From the NCBI GenBank assembly GCA_008501565.1, contig QQUL01000214.1, positions 1 through 6,720 on the forward strand: DNA of 6,720 nucleotides, read 5' to 3'. Position numbers and translations under genes: made by a program. Source of the stretch: Armatimonadota bacterium (GTDB lineage: Bacteria; Actinomycetota; Acidimicrobiia; Spongiisociales; UBA5794). This document shows, one piece after another, positions 1-6,266 of the stretch. Numbering within the stretch: the stretch's first letter is position 1; each line of letters begins with the position of its first letter. The notes under the pieces are model-generated. The model was not told where the DNA came from, searched no databases, and worked only from the letters and a program-made list of their open reading frames with translations.

Positions 1-742
1 CAAACGCATCGGGCGTTATCGAGCCCTCCTCGGCGAGACCCTCACCGAGCCTGGTCAGCTCGGCACGATCGAGCGTCGTGGACCACTGTCCGTCCCTCCA
101 CTCGCTGACATGGAACTTGACCGAATTCGTTCCGACATCGATGATCGCGTAGCGTTCAGGAGCCCCGTCGACAACCCAGGAAAGACCCTTCTGATAGTTC
201 GTGTTGATGTAGCTCCCCAAGCCCACCTCACGCACCGCATCAACGACTGCCGCGGCGTCCTCCGATTCGATGGCGATGGTCCGCGTCGGACGACCGTCGA
301 CCGTGACCTCACTGACTTCCGCGGTGCATCCACCAACGGAGTACCGGACCCGTCGCTTGTGCACTTGCACCAACTGCACGGTTGCCGCCAGGTCAGTGAT
401 CAACTCGTCGAGTGTGAAGGTTTCCCTATGCAGTGTGATGTCACCGATGCCCATGGCGTCGACGATCTGACGAACCGTGGCGGAGGTCAACGGAAACTCT
501 GCCTTGAGGATCGGCATCCAACGCTCAAGACCGTCTGCGTCGACTTCCTCGAGCACCTTGACATCCACGAGGTCGTTTCGGATCTTCACATTCGCCCCAC
601 CGGGGGAAAGGAAGTACAGCTCGTCGGACTCCTGCACCCCCTCGGGTTCAAGGCTCTCGAACACCACCTCGGCACGCCCGAACCGTGTTCCGAACGTTCG
701 CCACTCCCAGCGCGGGACGATGGGACCCGTGCCTGTGGTCAC
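1..742 (-). CDS. CYTH-like domain fused to exopolyphosphatase (Ppx/GppA), 3' end outside window
   Basis: The reading frame opens at GTG 742-740 and stays open for 247 codons to the window edge, so the C-terminus is missing. Residues about 10-186 look like a CYTH-type tunnel-fold domain: WEWRTFG at 12-18, VKIR at 52-55, DVKVLEEVD at 60-68, a RRVRYSV strand at 130-136, TIAIESED at 155-162 and NTNYQKGL at 180-187. Residues about 198-247 begin a Ppx/GppA domain. AIIDVGTNSVKF at 199-210 is the first phosphate-binding loop of the ASKHA fold, followed by LTRLGEGL. Known of the family: Ppx/GppA enzymes hydrolyse polyphosphate or pppGpp in the cytoplasm, and CYTH domains bind or cleave triphosphates and polyphosphate. 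I infer that the N-terminal domain helps capture a polyphosphate-like substrate. The GTG overlaps the stop of the upstream CYTH gene by 4 bp (GTGA) and has no clear ribosome site of its own, so translation is probably coupled. The domain call is firm; the exact substrate is open. Confidence 0.85.
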   Translation of the reverse strand, partial: MTTGTGPIVPRWEWRTFGTRFGRAEVVFESLEPEGVQESDELYFLSPGGANVKIRNDLVDVKVLEEVDADGLERWMPILKAEFPLTSATVRQIVDAMGIGDITLHRETFTLDELITDLAATVQLVQVHKRRVRYSVGGCTAEVSEVTVDGRPTRTIAIESEDAAAVVDAVREVGLGSYINTNYQKGLSWVVDGAPERYAIIDVGTNSVKFHVSEWRDGQWSTTLDRAELTRLGEGLAEEGSITPDAF

Positions 743-1509
743 ACCGCCGCCCCGGGACTGTTGAGGAGACCGGCGAAGTAATCAAGGGCTGTCCGTGTCT
801 TGGTCTGCTGCTCCCCGCCAAGATCAATGCCAAGTGCGGTGAGACGGGCACGCGCCTCGGCGGCAGTGTTGAGGGCGTCGTTGGGTGTGGCCTTGGTCGA
901 CAGCTCCAAGATGCGTGACCCGTCCGGATAGAACCAAAGCTCTGCGACCAGTTCTGGACCGATGCCTTCTACGGGGAACTTCAGCTTGAGAAGGGTGATG
1001 GGCCCCAAGACTGCGAGGTCGTCAAGCGTGATGCCGTCGGGTGCATGGTCCGTATAGAAGGCCCGCTGTGTCTTTGAGAACAGATCCGAGACCCCTGACC
1101 CGTCGAGCATCACCTTGCGGACGTCGGAGGCACTCGACTTTCCCTTCAGTGATGCCGAGGCCACGAACCCTCCCGGCATAGCGTCCACCTCGACACCTAT
1201 GGCTTCGAAGCGGCGCAGCTCGGGGAGCTGGTCGACGGTCACCGGTCGCAGCTTCACGACCGTATCGCCCTTACCGCCTTGTACCCGCCGGGCGCGCACG
1301 ACCACTCCGCTCGTATTCAACGCAAGGTCGGGAGTATCGAAGAAGACCACTTGACGTATCTGGGCTTCGAGTGGATCGATCCCGAGACTGTCGACTGCTG
1401 ATCGGAGGTCGGTGTCGGGCACGGTCAGTTTCAGTTCGACACTGTCGGCCCCGTGCATGAGATCAAGGAGCTCTCCGAGCCGATCATCGTTGAGTATTGG
1501 CAAGGTCAC
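739..1509 (-). CDS. CYTH domain-containing protein
   Basis: A 256-residue protein of the CYTH (CyaB/thiamine triphosphatase-like) family, whose members bind or cleave triphosphates in a beta-barrel tunnel lined with acidic and basic residues. Seen: SVELKLTVP near residues 23-31, where the usual ExExK signature reads S-V-E-L-K, so the first Glu is replaced. Alternating basic strands follow (VVVRARRVQ, then VVKLRPV), then LLKLKFP, a strand AELWFYPDGSRILELSTK and the tail EQQTKTRTALDYFA. As I recall, actinobacterial members of this subgroup share the altered signature, so it need not mean loss of function. The GTG start at 1509 is chosen because GGAGGA lies 6 nt upstream (1516-1521). The open frame runs further upstream to 1938, but only across the DUF885 gene in another frame. 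An internal ATG at 1458 is a weaker alternative. Its stop overlaps the start of the CYTH-Ppx gene, so the two are co-translated and probably act on the same phosphoanhydride substrate. Confidence 0.88.
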   Translation of the reverse strand: MTLPILNDDRLGELLDLMHGADSVELKLTVPDTDLRSAVDSLGIDPLEAQIRQVVFFDTPDLALNTSGVVVRARRVQGGKGDTVVKLRPVTVDQLPELRRFEAIGVEVDAMPGGFVASASLKGKSSASDVRKVMLDGSGVSDLFSKTQRAFYTDHAPDGITLDDLAVLGPITLLKLKFPVEGIGPELVAELWFYPDGSRILELSTKATPNDALNTAAEARARLTALGIDLGGEQQTKTRTALDYFAGLLNSPGAAV

Positions 1510-1631
1510 GCGGTGTCCTCCATGTTCGGTGTCGAGCCAGCCAGAATCAACCCAGGTGCTGTCACGCGCAGCATACTCGTGTCGGTTTGACCCCTCAGCT
1601 GGTTGGCCAGGTTGGAGTCGCCCGCAACCAC
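1506..1631 (-). CDS. Possible small ORF (41 aa) ahead of the CYTH gene
   Basis: The 143 bp between the DUF885 stop and the CYTH start hold an open frame from GTG 1631 to TGA 1506-1508. It has mixed, protein-like composition (VVAGDSNLANQ near its start, TAPGLILAGS later) and overlaps the CYTH start by GTGA, as coupled genes do. The same frame is open right back to the DUF885 stop codon TAA (1653-1655), so it could also be a readthrough extension or an old C-terminal remnant of that gene. Against it: no Shine-Dalgarno before GTG 1631, no recognised family, and another minus-strand frame is also open here because of high GC. Low confidence. Confidence 0.2.
   Translation of the reverse strand: MVAGDSNLANQLRGQTDTSMLRVTAPGLILAGSTPNMEDTA
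1516..1521 (-). promoter_or_regulatory. Ribosome binding site deciding the CYTH start
   Basis: GGAGGA on the minus strand, 6 nt before GTG 1509. It fixes the start of the CYTH gene over the longer open frame and over the internal ATG at 1458. Confidence 0.75.
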
Positions 1632-1652
1632 GCTGACATAGCCGGGGGAGCG

Positions 1653-3329
1653 TTATCTCGCTTGCGTGGAGGCAGCCCACTCCCTGACGATCCGATCGAG
1701 GGTCGGCAGCGTGACGAGACCGGATCCAAGCACGGCGTCGTGGAACCCCTTGATGTCGAATGCGTCGCCCATGGCGAGTGTCGCCTCGGCCCGCATCCGT
1801 TGTATCTCGAGCCTTCCGATCATGTACGACACAGCCTGACCCGGGTTTGACAGGTAGCGGTCGATCTCCTCGACGATCGAGTGCATCGTCATCGGGGAGT
1901 TCTCCGCCATGTAGTCGATTCCCTGCTGACGAGACCACCCAAGGGCGTGCATGCCCGTGTCGACAACGAGCCGACAGGCGCGCATCGAATCAGCCGACAG
2001 CATCCCGACGCGATCCAATTCGGAGGAGTAGAGCCCCATCTCGTCTGCCAACCGCTCGGTGTAGAGAGCCCAGCCTTCTCCGTACGCCGAAATGAATCCA
2101 TTGCGCTGGAAGGCAGGTACTGATTCGCCGAGTTCCTGGGCGATGGCGACCTGGAGATGATGACCCGGTATTCCCTCGTGGAACGCCGTTGATTGGACCT
2201 CGTAGGTTGCCCACGACGATGGGTCTGCCGTGTTCATGAAGAAGGTTCCTTCGCGCGACCCGTCCTCGGCGGGTGCGAAGTAGAAGGCGACAGCGCCGTG
2301 GCTCGTCTCTTGAACGAAGCAGTCGGACTTCGGCAGGCGGCCGAACCAGTTCGGCATCTCGGCCTTCGCCGCTGCGAACGCTTCCTCACACTGTGCGATC
2401 ACGTCGGTTCCACTCGTGTGATGGAGCACAGGATCCTCCCTCAACGCGGTGAAGATCTGGGCGAGATCGGTTGTGCCGACGATGGGACCCGCGATCTCGC
2501 GATACTCCTCGGCGAGGCGGTCTATCTGTTGGAGACCGATTTGGTGGATCTCTCCGGCCTGAAGCGGAAGCGTCGTGTACTTTGCGATGAGGCGCGAATA
2601 GACAAGATCGCCGTCTGGAAGGAAGGTCAGCCCGGCTTCATCGTCTGAGCGAGCAATCGGGCCGACTTCGTCTCTGATGACATCGCGGTATCGAAGAAAT
2701 GCCGGACGAATGTCATCCTTCACGATCACCGCAGCGCTCGCTCGCCAGGTGTCTGTGTCTTCATCGGAGAACGATTCGGGCATCTGTGCTTTGAGGAACG
2801 TGTCGTCCTCAATGGGAATCGCCAGCATCGAGTCGATCGCAGCCACGGTCTTGTCAACCGCGAACCTCGCGTTCACCCGACCCGACGCGATGCCCTCACG
2901 CAGACGATCGGACAGTTGATCGATCATGACCGCGACCCCCCGATACTTGTCGAGCATTCTCTCGGCATGTTCTGCTGTCTCGACGGTGAGTTGGGGGATC
3001 AGGACCTGGAAGGCAGCCTGCGGTCCAAAGATGGGATCGATTCCGAACTCTGCCTGTCGCGTTTCGGCGATGTCTGCGGTCGCGCCCGCCTCGTAGATGA
3101 GGGTTTCACGGGTGACCTTGTCGGCAGCGTCGAGGGTCTCCGGGTCGATGGCTGCGGCTTGGGTGGCGATCCTGCGGTACGTTCGGATGTCCGCGTCCTC
3201 GGCTGCCCGCGAGGCGTCCTCGACCTTGTCCATGTACCGATAGTCGCCGTTCAGGTGTGCCGTGAGCGGGTTCGTTTCGAGAAAGTACTCCCAGAACTCG
3301 TCAGCGAGGTTGTTGAGCTCAGGGTTCAC
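1653..3329 (-). CDS. DUF885 family protein (putative metal-dependent hydrolase/peptidase)
   Basis: A 558-residue protein of the DUF885 family, a mostly helical group resembling zinc metallopeptidases; members are poorly characterised. Seen: N-terminal NNLADEFWEYFLETNP (residues about 5-20), typical of the family; the core motif FHEGIPGHHLQ at 383-393 with H384, E385, H390 and H391 as likely metal ligands and catalytic base; YGEGWALYTE at 416-425, whose E418 is a candidate further ligand; and a long helical C-terminus. The length fits the family. No signal peptide or membrane segment is visible, so it is probably cytoplasmic. The GTG start at 3329 is chosen because GAGGGAGGA lies just upstream (3333-3341); a longer frame to 3383 adds 18 residues that do not look conserved. 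It has 257 bp of upstream non-coding DNA, so it probably has its own promoter, and the CYTH genes may be read through from it across 143 bp. The role in peptide turnover is inferred from the family only. Confidence 0.88.
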   Translation of the reverse strand: MNPELNNLADEFWEYFLETNPLTAHLNGDYRYMDKVEDASRAAEDADIRTYRRIATQAAAIDPETLDAADKVTRETLIYEAGATADIAETRQAEFGIDPIFGPQAAFQVLIPQLTVETAEHAERMLDKYRGVAVMIDQLSDRLREGIASGRVNARFAVDKTVAAIDSMLAIPIEDDTFLKAQMPESFSDEDTDTWRASAAVIVKDDIRPAFLRYRDVIRDEVGPIARSDDEAGLTFLPDGDLVYSRLIAKYTTLPLQAGEIHQIGLQQIDRLAEEYREIAGPIVGTTDLAQIFTALREDPVLHHTSGTDVIAQCEEAFAAAKAEMPNWFGRLPKSDCFVQETSHGAVAFYFAPAEDGSREGTFFMNTADPSSWATYEVQSTAFHEGIPGHHLQVAIAQELGESVPAFQRNGFISAYGEGWALYTERLADEMGLYSSELDRVGMLSADSMRACRLVVDTGMHALGWSRQQGIDYMAENSPMTMHSIVEEIDRYLSNPGQAVSYMIGRLEIQRMRAEATLAMGDAFDIKGFHDAVLGSGLVTLPTLDRIVREWAASTQAR

Positions 3330-3586
3330 AGTTCCTCCCTCGTTGATGTACGGGATACTTTCACGATCTCGCGGCTGGTGCACTCAAGCATCAGATACCG
3401 ACGATCGCAACAACGGCATCGATGACCAGCTGGACCGCCAGGGCGGCAAGATACTGAGCACCCGAGTGATCACTGCAGACGGTACCGACTCCGACGGTAC
3501 TTTGCCCAGGGGTCCATCATCTGGATGTTGGTTGCAAGTGAAATGGCCAATCCGCGTTGTGCCAACAAAGGTCTGAGCGAGGAAAG
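3330..3586 (-). other. Intergenic region between P450 stop and DUF885 start
   Basis: 257 bp without a supportable gene. It should carry the promoter of the DUF885 gene. A TTGAGT hexamer (minus strand, 3382-3387) is a possible -35, but no convincing -10 stands at the right distance. No strong hairpin with a T-run follows the P450 stop, so I cannot place a terminator. An 8-bp direct repeat GACGGTAC lies at 3478-3485 and 3493-3500. A minus-strand frame (3516-3391) ends in a hydrophobic Ala/Val-rich stretch but contains no start codon. Confidence 0.5.
3333..3341 (-). promoter_or_regulatory. Ribosome binding site of the DUF885 gene
   Basis: GAGGGAGGA on the minus strand, ending 3 nt before GTG 3329. 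Spacing is short if the 3'-most GGAGGA pairs and normal if GAGGG pairs. It supports GTG 3329 as the start over the upstream alternative at 3383. Confidence 0.6.
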
Positions 3587-4714
3587 TCAGCGGAGCCGAA
3601 CCCAGACAGCAGCGAAGCCACCTGAAGGAAAGACAGCCCGCTGACTGGGGTCCTTGCCAGGTTCAATGCTCGAGCTCTGCTGGAGCAACTCGCGGGTAAT
3701 CATGGTGAGTTGCATACGGGCCAAAGGAGCGCCGGGACAGATATGGATTCCTCCCCCATAGAGGAGGTTCATGGGCGCATTAGCTTCCGGCCGGAAGGCA
3801 TCGGCGTCTCCGAAGACCGATTCGTCCCGGTTTGCCTGTGGCCACATGATCGTGAGCCGATCTCCCTTGTTGATCACCTGCCCCGCCAACTCGACCCTGC
3901 GGGTTGCCACACGGCGATTGGTCATCAGTGGTCCGTGGATGCGCAGGATCTCGTCGACAGCCATGCCGAGATCGTCGGGGTGCGAGCGCAAATCGCTCTG
4001 GAGGTCAGCATCCCGCGCCAGGTGGTCGACAATGATCCCCACAGAAGACGTAATGGTGCCGACTTCTCCCATGGTCCAATTGCGCACAATGCTGACAATC
4101 TCCTCCTCAGCCAACGAGCGGCCATCAACCTTGGCACTTATCAAGGAGCTGATTGCGTCCACAGGCGACCGACCATCATCCAAGATGATCTCTCGTACCT
4201 GATCAGAAAAGCTCTGTGCCACCTGTGCTGCAGCCTCCTGGTCCCGAGACCGGGTGGCCTCCAAGTTTGCGTGTGTCCATGCACGCAGCGATTCCTCGAT
4301 CCGGGCAGGCCAGCCCATGAATGCTGTTTGGACACGTAGAGCCAACTCCTCGCCGACCTTCGTGACCGCTTCGATGTCCTCGTCACGTGGCAAAGAGGCC
4401 ACCAGCTCTTGGACGATTTCCTGACACCGCGGCTTGAACTCGGCCATGGCAACCGGTGTGAAGAAGCTGTCGATGAGACTGCGAAAATGAGTGTGTTGCG
4501 GTGGGTCCATGCCGTTGGGGATAGAGAGGTGGCTTGACACCTGGTTGGAGAAGGTCTCGTGGTCGAGGAGCAGTTCCATGACCTCGGCGTGGCCAAGAAC
4601 CATCCACCCGTGCTCCTGACTCTTCACAACCGGGGCTTCTGATCGCAGTTCGGCGAGTAGCTGCATCTGATTCTCACCTGCGTCGCGCAGGCATGGGTCT
4701 TCAGGATGGCTCAA
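3587..4714 (-). CDS. Cytochrome P450
   Basis: A 375-residue soluble bacterial cytochrome P450 (heme-thiolate monooxygenase fold). Seen: C-helix HTHFR (H74, R78, the HxxxR heme-propionate contact), K-helix EILR (E255, R258), and the heme loop YGGGIHICPGAPLAR with the axial ligand C326. The I-helix reads MGEVGTITSS (215-224), where most P450s have AGxD/ET. The Thr is present (T220) but the acidic residue before it is Gly, so the usual proton-delivery pair is incomplete. As I recall, a bacterial P450 subgroup carries similar GDLGSI-type I-helices. The TTG start at 4714 has only a weak GAGAGA upstream. ATG 4666 with GGTGAG 6 nt upstream is a real alternative and would give 359 residues, but it drops a plausible N-terminal DPCLRD segment. 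No ferredoxin or reductase gene adjoins, so electron partners, if used, are encoded elsewhere. Substrate unknown. It is transcribed away from the tRNA and has its own upstream control region. Confidence 0.93.
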   Translation of the reverse strand: MSHPEDPCLRDAGENQMQLLAELRSEAPVVKSQEHGWMVLGHAEVMELLLDHETFSNQVSSHLSIPNGMDPPQHTHFRSLIDSFFTPVAMAEFKPRCQEIVQELVASLPRDEDIEAVTKVGEELALRVQTAFMGWPARIEESLRAWTHANLEATRSRDQEAAAQVAQSFSDQVREIILDDGRSPVDAISSLISAKVDGRSLAEEEIVSIVRNWTMGEVGTITSSVGIIVDHLARDADLQSDLRSHPDDLGMAVDEILRIHGPLMTNRRVATRRVELAGQVINKGDRLTIMWPQANRDESVFGDADAFRPEANAPMNLLYGGGIHICPGAPLARMQLTMITRELLQQSSSIEPGKDPSQRAVFPSGGFAAVWVRLR

Positions 4715-4734
4715 TGGATCTCTCGCGATGGCGT

Positions 4735-4746
4735 CACGTCGACGTG
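4735..4746. promoter_or_regulatory. Perfect 12-bp palindrome, candidate operator of the P450 gene
   Basis: CACGTCGACGTG reads identically on both strands. It lies 21-32 nt upstream of the P450 start and just downstream of the -10-like TAGAAT box, so it would cover the transcription start. Position and symmetry suit a dimeric repressor. No regulator gene is adjacent, and the SalI/AatII-like CpG-rich core may be partly a composition effect. Confidence 0.4.
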
Positions 4747-4750
4747 CACA

Positions 4751-4756
4751 ATTCTA
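4751..4756 (-). promoter_or_regulatory. -10-like box for the P450 gene
   Basis: TAGAAT on the minus strand, 36 nt before the TTG start and in an AT-rich patch of an otherwise GC-rich region. No good -35 hexamer stands 16-18 bp upstream; TTGCCA (4781-4786) is 24 bp away, which is too far. Confidence 0.35.
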
Positions 4757-4875
4757 ATCCATGCGCCTGTACCCGGATTCTGGCAATCGTGCAGCATCTG
4801 GTGTTCCGCCCAGCCACCAGACAAGGCGCCGTTCGCCGTTCAGTAGGGTCCAGGGGAGAACGTAGGGATGACCCG

Positions 4876-4881
4876 TATACT
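4876..4881 (+). promoter_or_regulatory. -10 box of the tRNA-Arg gene
   Basis: TATACT lies 14 nt before the tRNA 5' end and matches five of six consensus positions, giving a short leader as is usual for tRNA genes. A matching -35 at 17 bp is not apparent. Confidence 0.45.
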
Positions 4882-4895
4882 TCGCGTTTCACCAA

Positions 4896-4970
<75 letters not shown>

Positions 4971-4973
4971 CCG

Positions 4974-5002
4974 CTGAAGCACCTGCGTTGTAAGGGTTTC
5001 AG
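4974..5002. terminator. Imperfect hairpin between tRNA and integrase remnant
   Basis: CTGAAGCACCT (4974-4984) and AAGGGTTTCAG (4992-5002) form an imperfect inverted repeat with a 7-nt loop. The outer 7 pairs are continuous, including one G-U on the plus strand. No T-run follows on either strand, so it is a weak terminator candidate. It could equally be an arm-type or accessory site of the integrated element. Confidence 0.25.
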
Positions 5003-5003
5003 G

Positions 5004-5680
5004 CTATCGACTGGTCAGCTCGATGACCTCTGGACCGCGGTTGGTCCGCATCTGGACCGCGAGAGCTTCACTACGCGCCCCGTCGAGGGCCACCGCCAGA
5101 GCCTCCATGTCAGACGGGAAGAGGTGCCCGTAGCGGTCCATCGTCACCGAAATCGATGAGTGACCGAGGTGTACTTGTATCGCTTTGGGATGTGCTCCCT
5201 GGGCGATGAGCAGGGCCGCGCAGGTGTGTCTCAAGTCGTGGTTGTGCCGACGTCGGCCACGGCCTTGTACCAAACCTGACGCCGGAAGTTGGAGTTCCGC
5301 AGCGGCTTTCCCAAGAGCGAGGTGAAGACCAACGCATCAAGGCTGTCGTCCACCTCTCGGGCAAGGTGTTCGGCGAGTAGTTCGCTGAGGAACGCGGGGA
5401 GTATCACCATACGGCTGCGATAGGTCTTCGTGGAACCGAAGTGAAGCATTCCTCGAGCCTCTGAGAGCGATTCGGTCACTTCGATCCGGGATCGCAGAAG
5501 GCCGCAACGTTTGCGGCGAACTGCGACGGCCTCTCCCCACCGGAGTCCTCCGTATGCCAGGAGATAGACGAGCGTTCCGTAGGGTTCTCGAATTGCCGCG
5601 GCGATTCGCTCGACTTCCTCGGCAGACAGGAAGAGCATCTCGGGATCGAGCTCGCGGGCAACCTTCACACCGACTACCTG
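5004..5680 (-). pseudogene. Tyrosine recombinase (phage-type integrase), frameshifted and N-terminally truncated
   Basis: Remains of a tyrosine-family site-specific integrase. The upstream piece (about 5680-5247, one frame) has VGVKVARELDPEM, then the catalytic-domain start FLSAEEVERIAAAI, the first catalytic Arg in AYGGLRWGEA, the beta-hairpin Lys in GSTKTYRSRMVILP and NSNFRRQVWYKAVADVG. That frame then runs to a stop at 5231-5233. The rest continues in the next frame from 5246: HNHDLRHT (the HxxR box), HLGHSSISVTMDRYGH (the His and nucleophile Tyr) and a normal C-terminal tail ending at TAG 5004-5006. Joining the two needs a shift of one base near 5247. The linker before HDLRHT is a few residues shorter than usual, so a small deletion is likely. 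The N-terminal SAM-like DNA-binding domain is absent, since the frame upstream of about 5680 does not resemble an integrase. All catalytic residues survive, but no single frame encodes them. Its 3' end points at the tRNA-Arg, as in tRNA-integrated elements. Confidence 0.85.
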
Positions 5681-5689
5681 AGTGCCAGG

Positions 5690-6187
5690 ACAAGACCGCT
5701 CGAGCCTGCCCAGCGCCTGAAGGTCGGTCGGAACGATCCGTGCCCATGTGGCTCCGGCTACAAGTACAAGCGATGCCACGAAACTTGACGTCAGGGGAGG
5801 ATTCTGAGCGGTCGCCGACACGAGACGCACCCATCGATCCGGCGCAACGCGAACCGCGGGTGCGAGTTTCTCATTCGTAGCGCCAATGCCACGAATGATG
5901 GGTGGTGGAGTCGGCTTCGCAACGACTGTCCACCACTCGAGGTCGTCGTCGTGTGCGAGTTTACGGTACGGTTCCCAACGCTTCGGCAAGCGGGGCAAGC
6001 GTCTCAGCAGCATCCCGATCTGGCTCAACGATCATCACCAGCACACGGGCACCGCCAATGGACGCCTCCCACTCGGACACCAATCATTCGCGACACGAGC
6101 TTTTGATCCGGCCCCGGCAACGTTGTCGATCCACCGTGGCAATTCGGCCACGGTGCCACTAGACAACCTCTCGCGGGTCAGCGAGCC
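5690..6187 (-). pseudogene. Unidentified broken gene upstream of the integrase remnant
   Basis: I do not recognise a family. On the minus strand, coding-like sequence passes between two frames. Frame A after the TAG at 6188-6190 reads LTRERLSSGTVAELPRWIDN and on to about 6084. Frame B, from just past a TGA at 6084-6086 to a TAA at 5961-5963, reads SEWEASIGGARVLVMIVEPD then AETLAPLAEALGTVP. Frame A then resumes near 5968 with YRKLAHDDDLEWWTVVAKP and runs on in frame into the integrase piece. In frame A the middle stretch holds a TGA at 6032-6034. A one-base loss near 6084 and an opposite shift near 5968 would restore one reading frame. Possible starts are TTG 6166 or GTG 6151. The end near 5690 is arbitrary: the join to integrase sequence looks like a deletion scar. 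Alternatively this is non-coding DNA kept open by high GC. Confidence 0.4.
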
Positions 6188-6266
6188 CTAGAAGCCTTGT
6201 TTGGTTTGCTCCGATGAGCCCCCAAAGCCGTCGCATATCCATCTACTGTCTCACGCTAGGGCTCGC
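6181..6266. repeat. 11-bp perfect inverted repeat flanking a 64-bp spacer
   Basis: GCGAGCCCTAG at 6181-6191 and its exact complement CTAGGGCTCGC at 6256-6266. The right arm contains the stop codon of the rightmost gene and the left arm contains the stop just before the broken gene. Too far apart for an efficient terminator; no transposase or target duplication is visible. Confidence 0.3.

Noticed and set aside
110..781. A 223-codon plus-strand open frame.
   Set aside because: It is antisense to the CYTH-Ppx fusion, whose minus-strand translation shows clear family motifs; the plus-strand product resembles nothing.
1510..1938. N-terminal extension of the CYTH gene up to 1938.
   Set aside because: The extra 143 residues overlap the DUF885 gene in another frame and look like frame-shadow composition; a strong GGAGGA site fixes the start at 1509.
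3478..3500. Direct repeat GACGGTAC, twice with a 15-bp period.
   Set aside because: Only two short copies, not close to a recognisable promoter; could be chance.
3391..3516. Minus-strand open stretch ending QYLAALAVQLVIDAVVAIVGI-like hydrophobic sequence in the P450-DUF885 gap.
   Set aside because: It has no ATG, GTG or TTG start and no ribosome site, and is only 41 codons; at most a remnant, more likely chance.
5701..5760. A third minus-strand frame reading GQARAVLSW, like an integrase core-binding helix.
   Set aside because: Only a few residues match and the surrounding frame does not; too short to claim as the missing integrase N-terminal domain.
5554..6191. Plus-strand open frames of about 100 codons in the island.
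   Set aside because: They are Arg/Ser/Pro-rich shadows opposite minus-strand coding-like sequence and lack ribosome sites.
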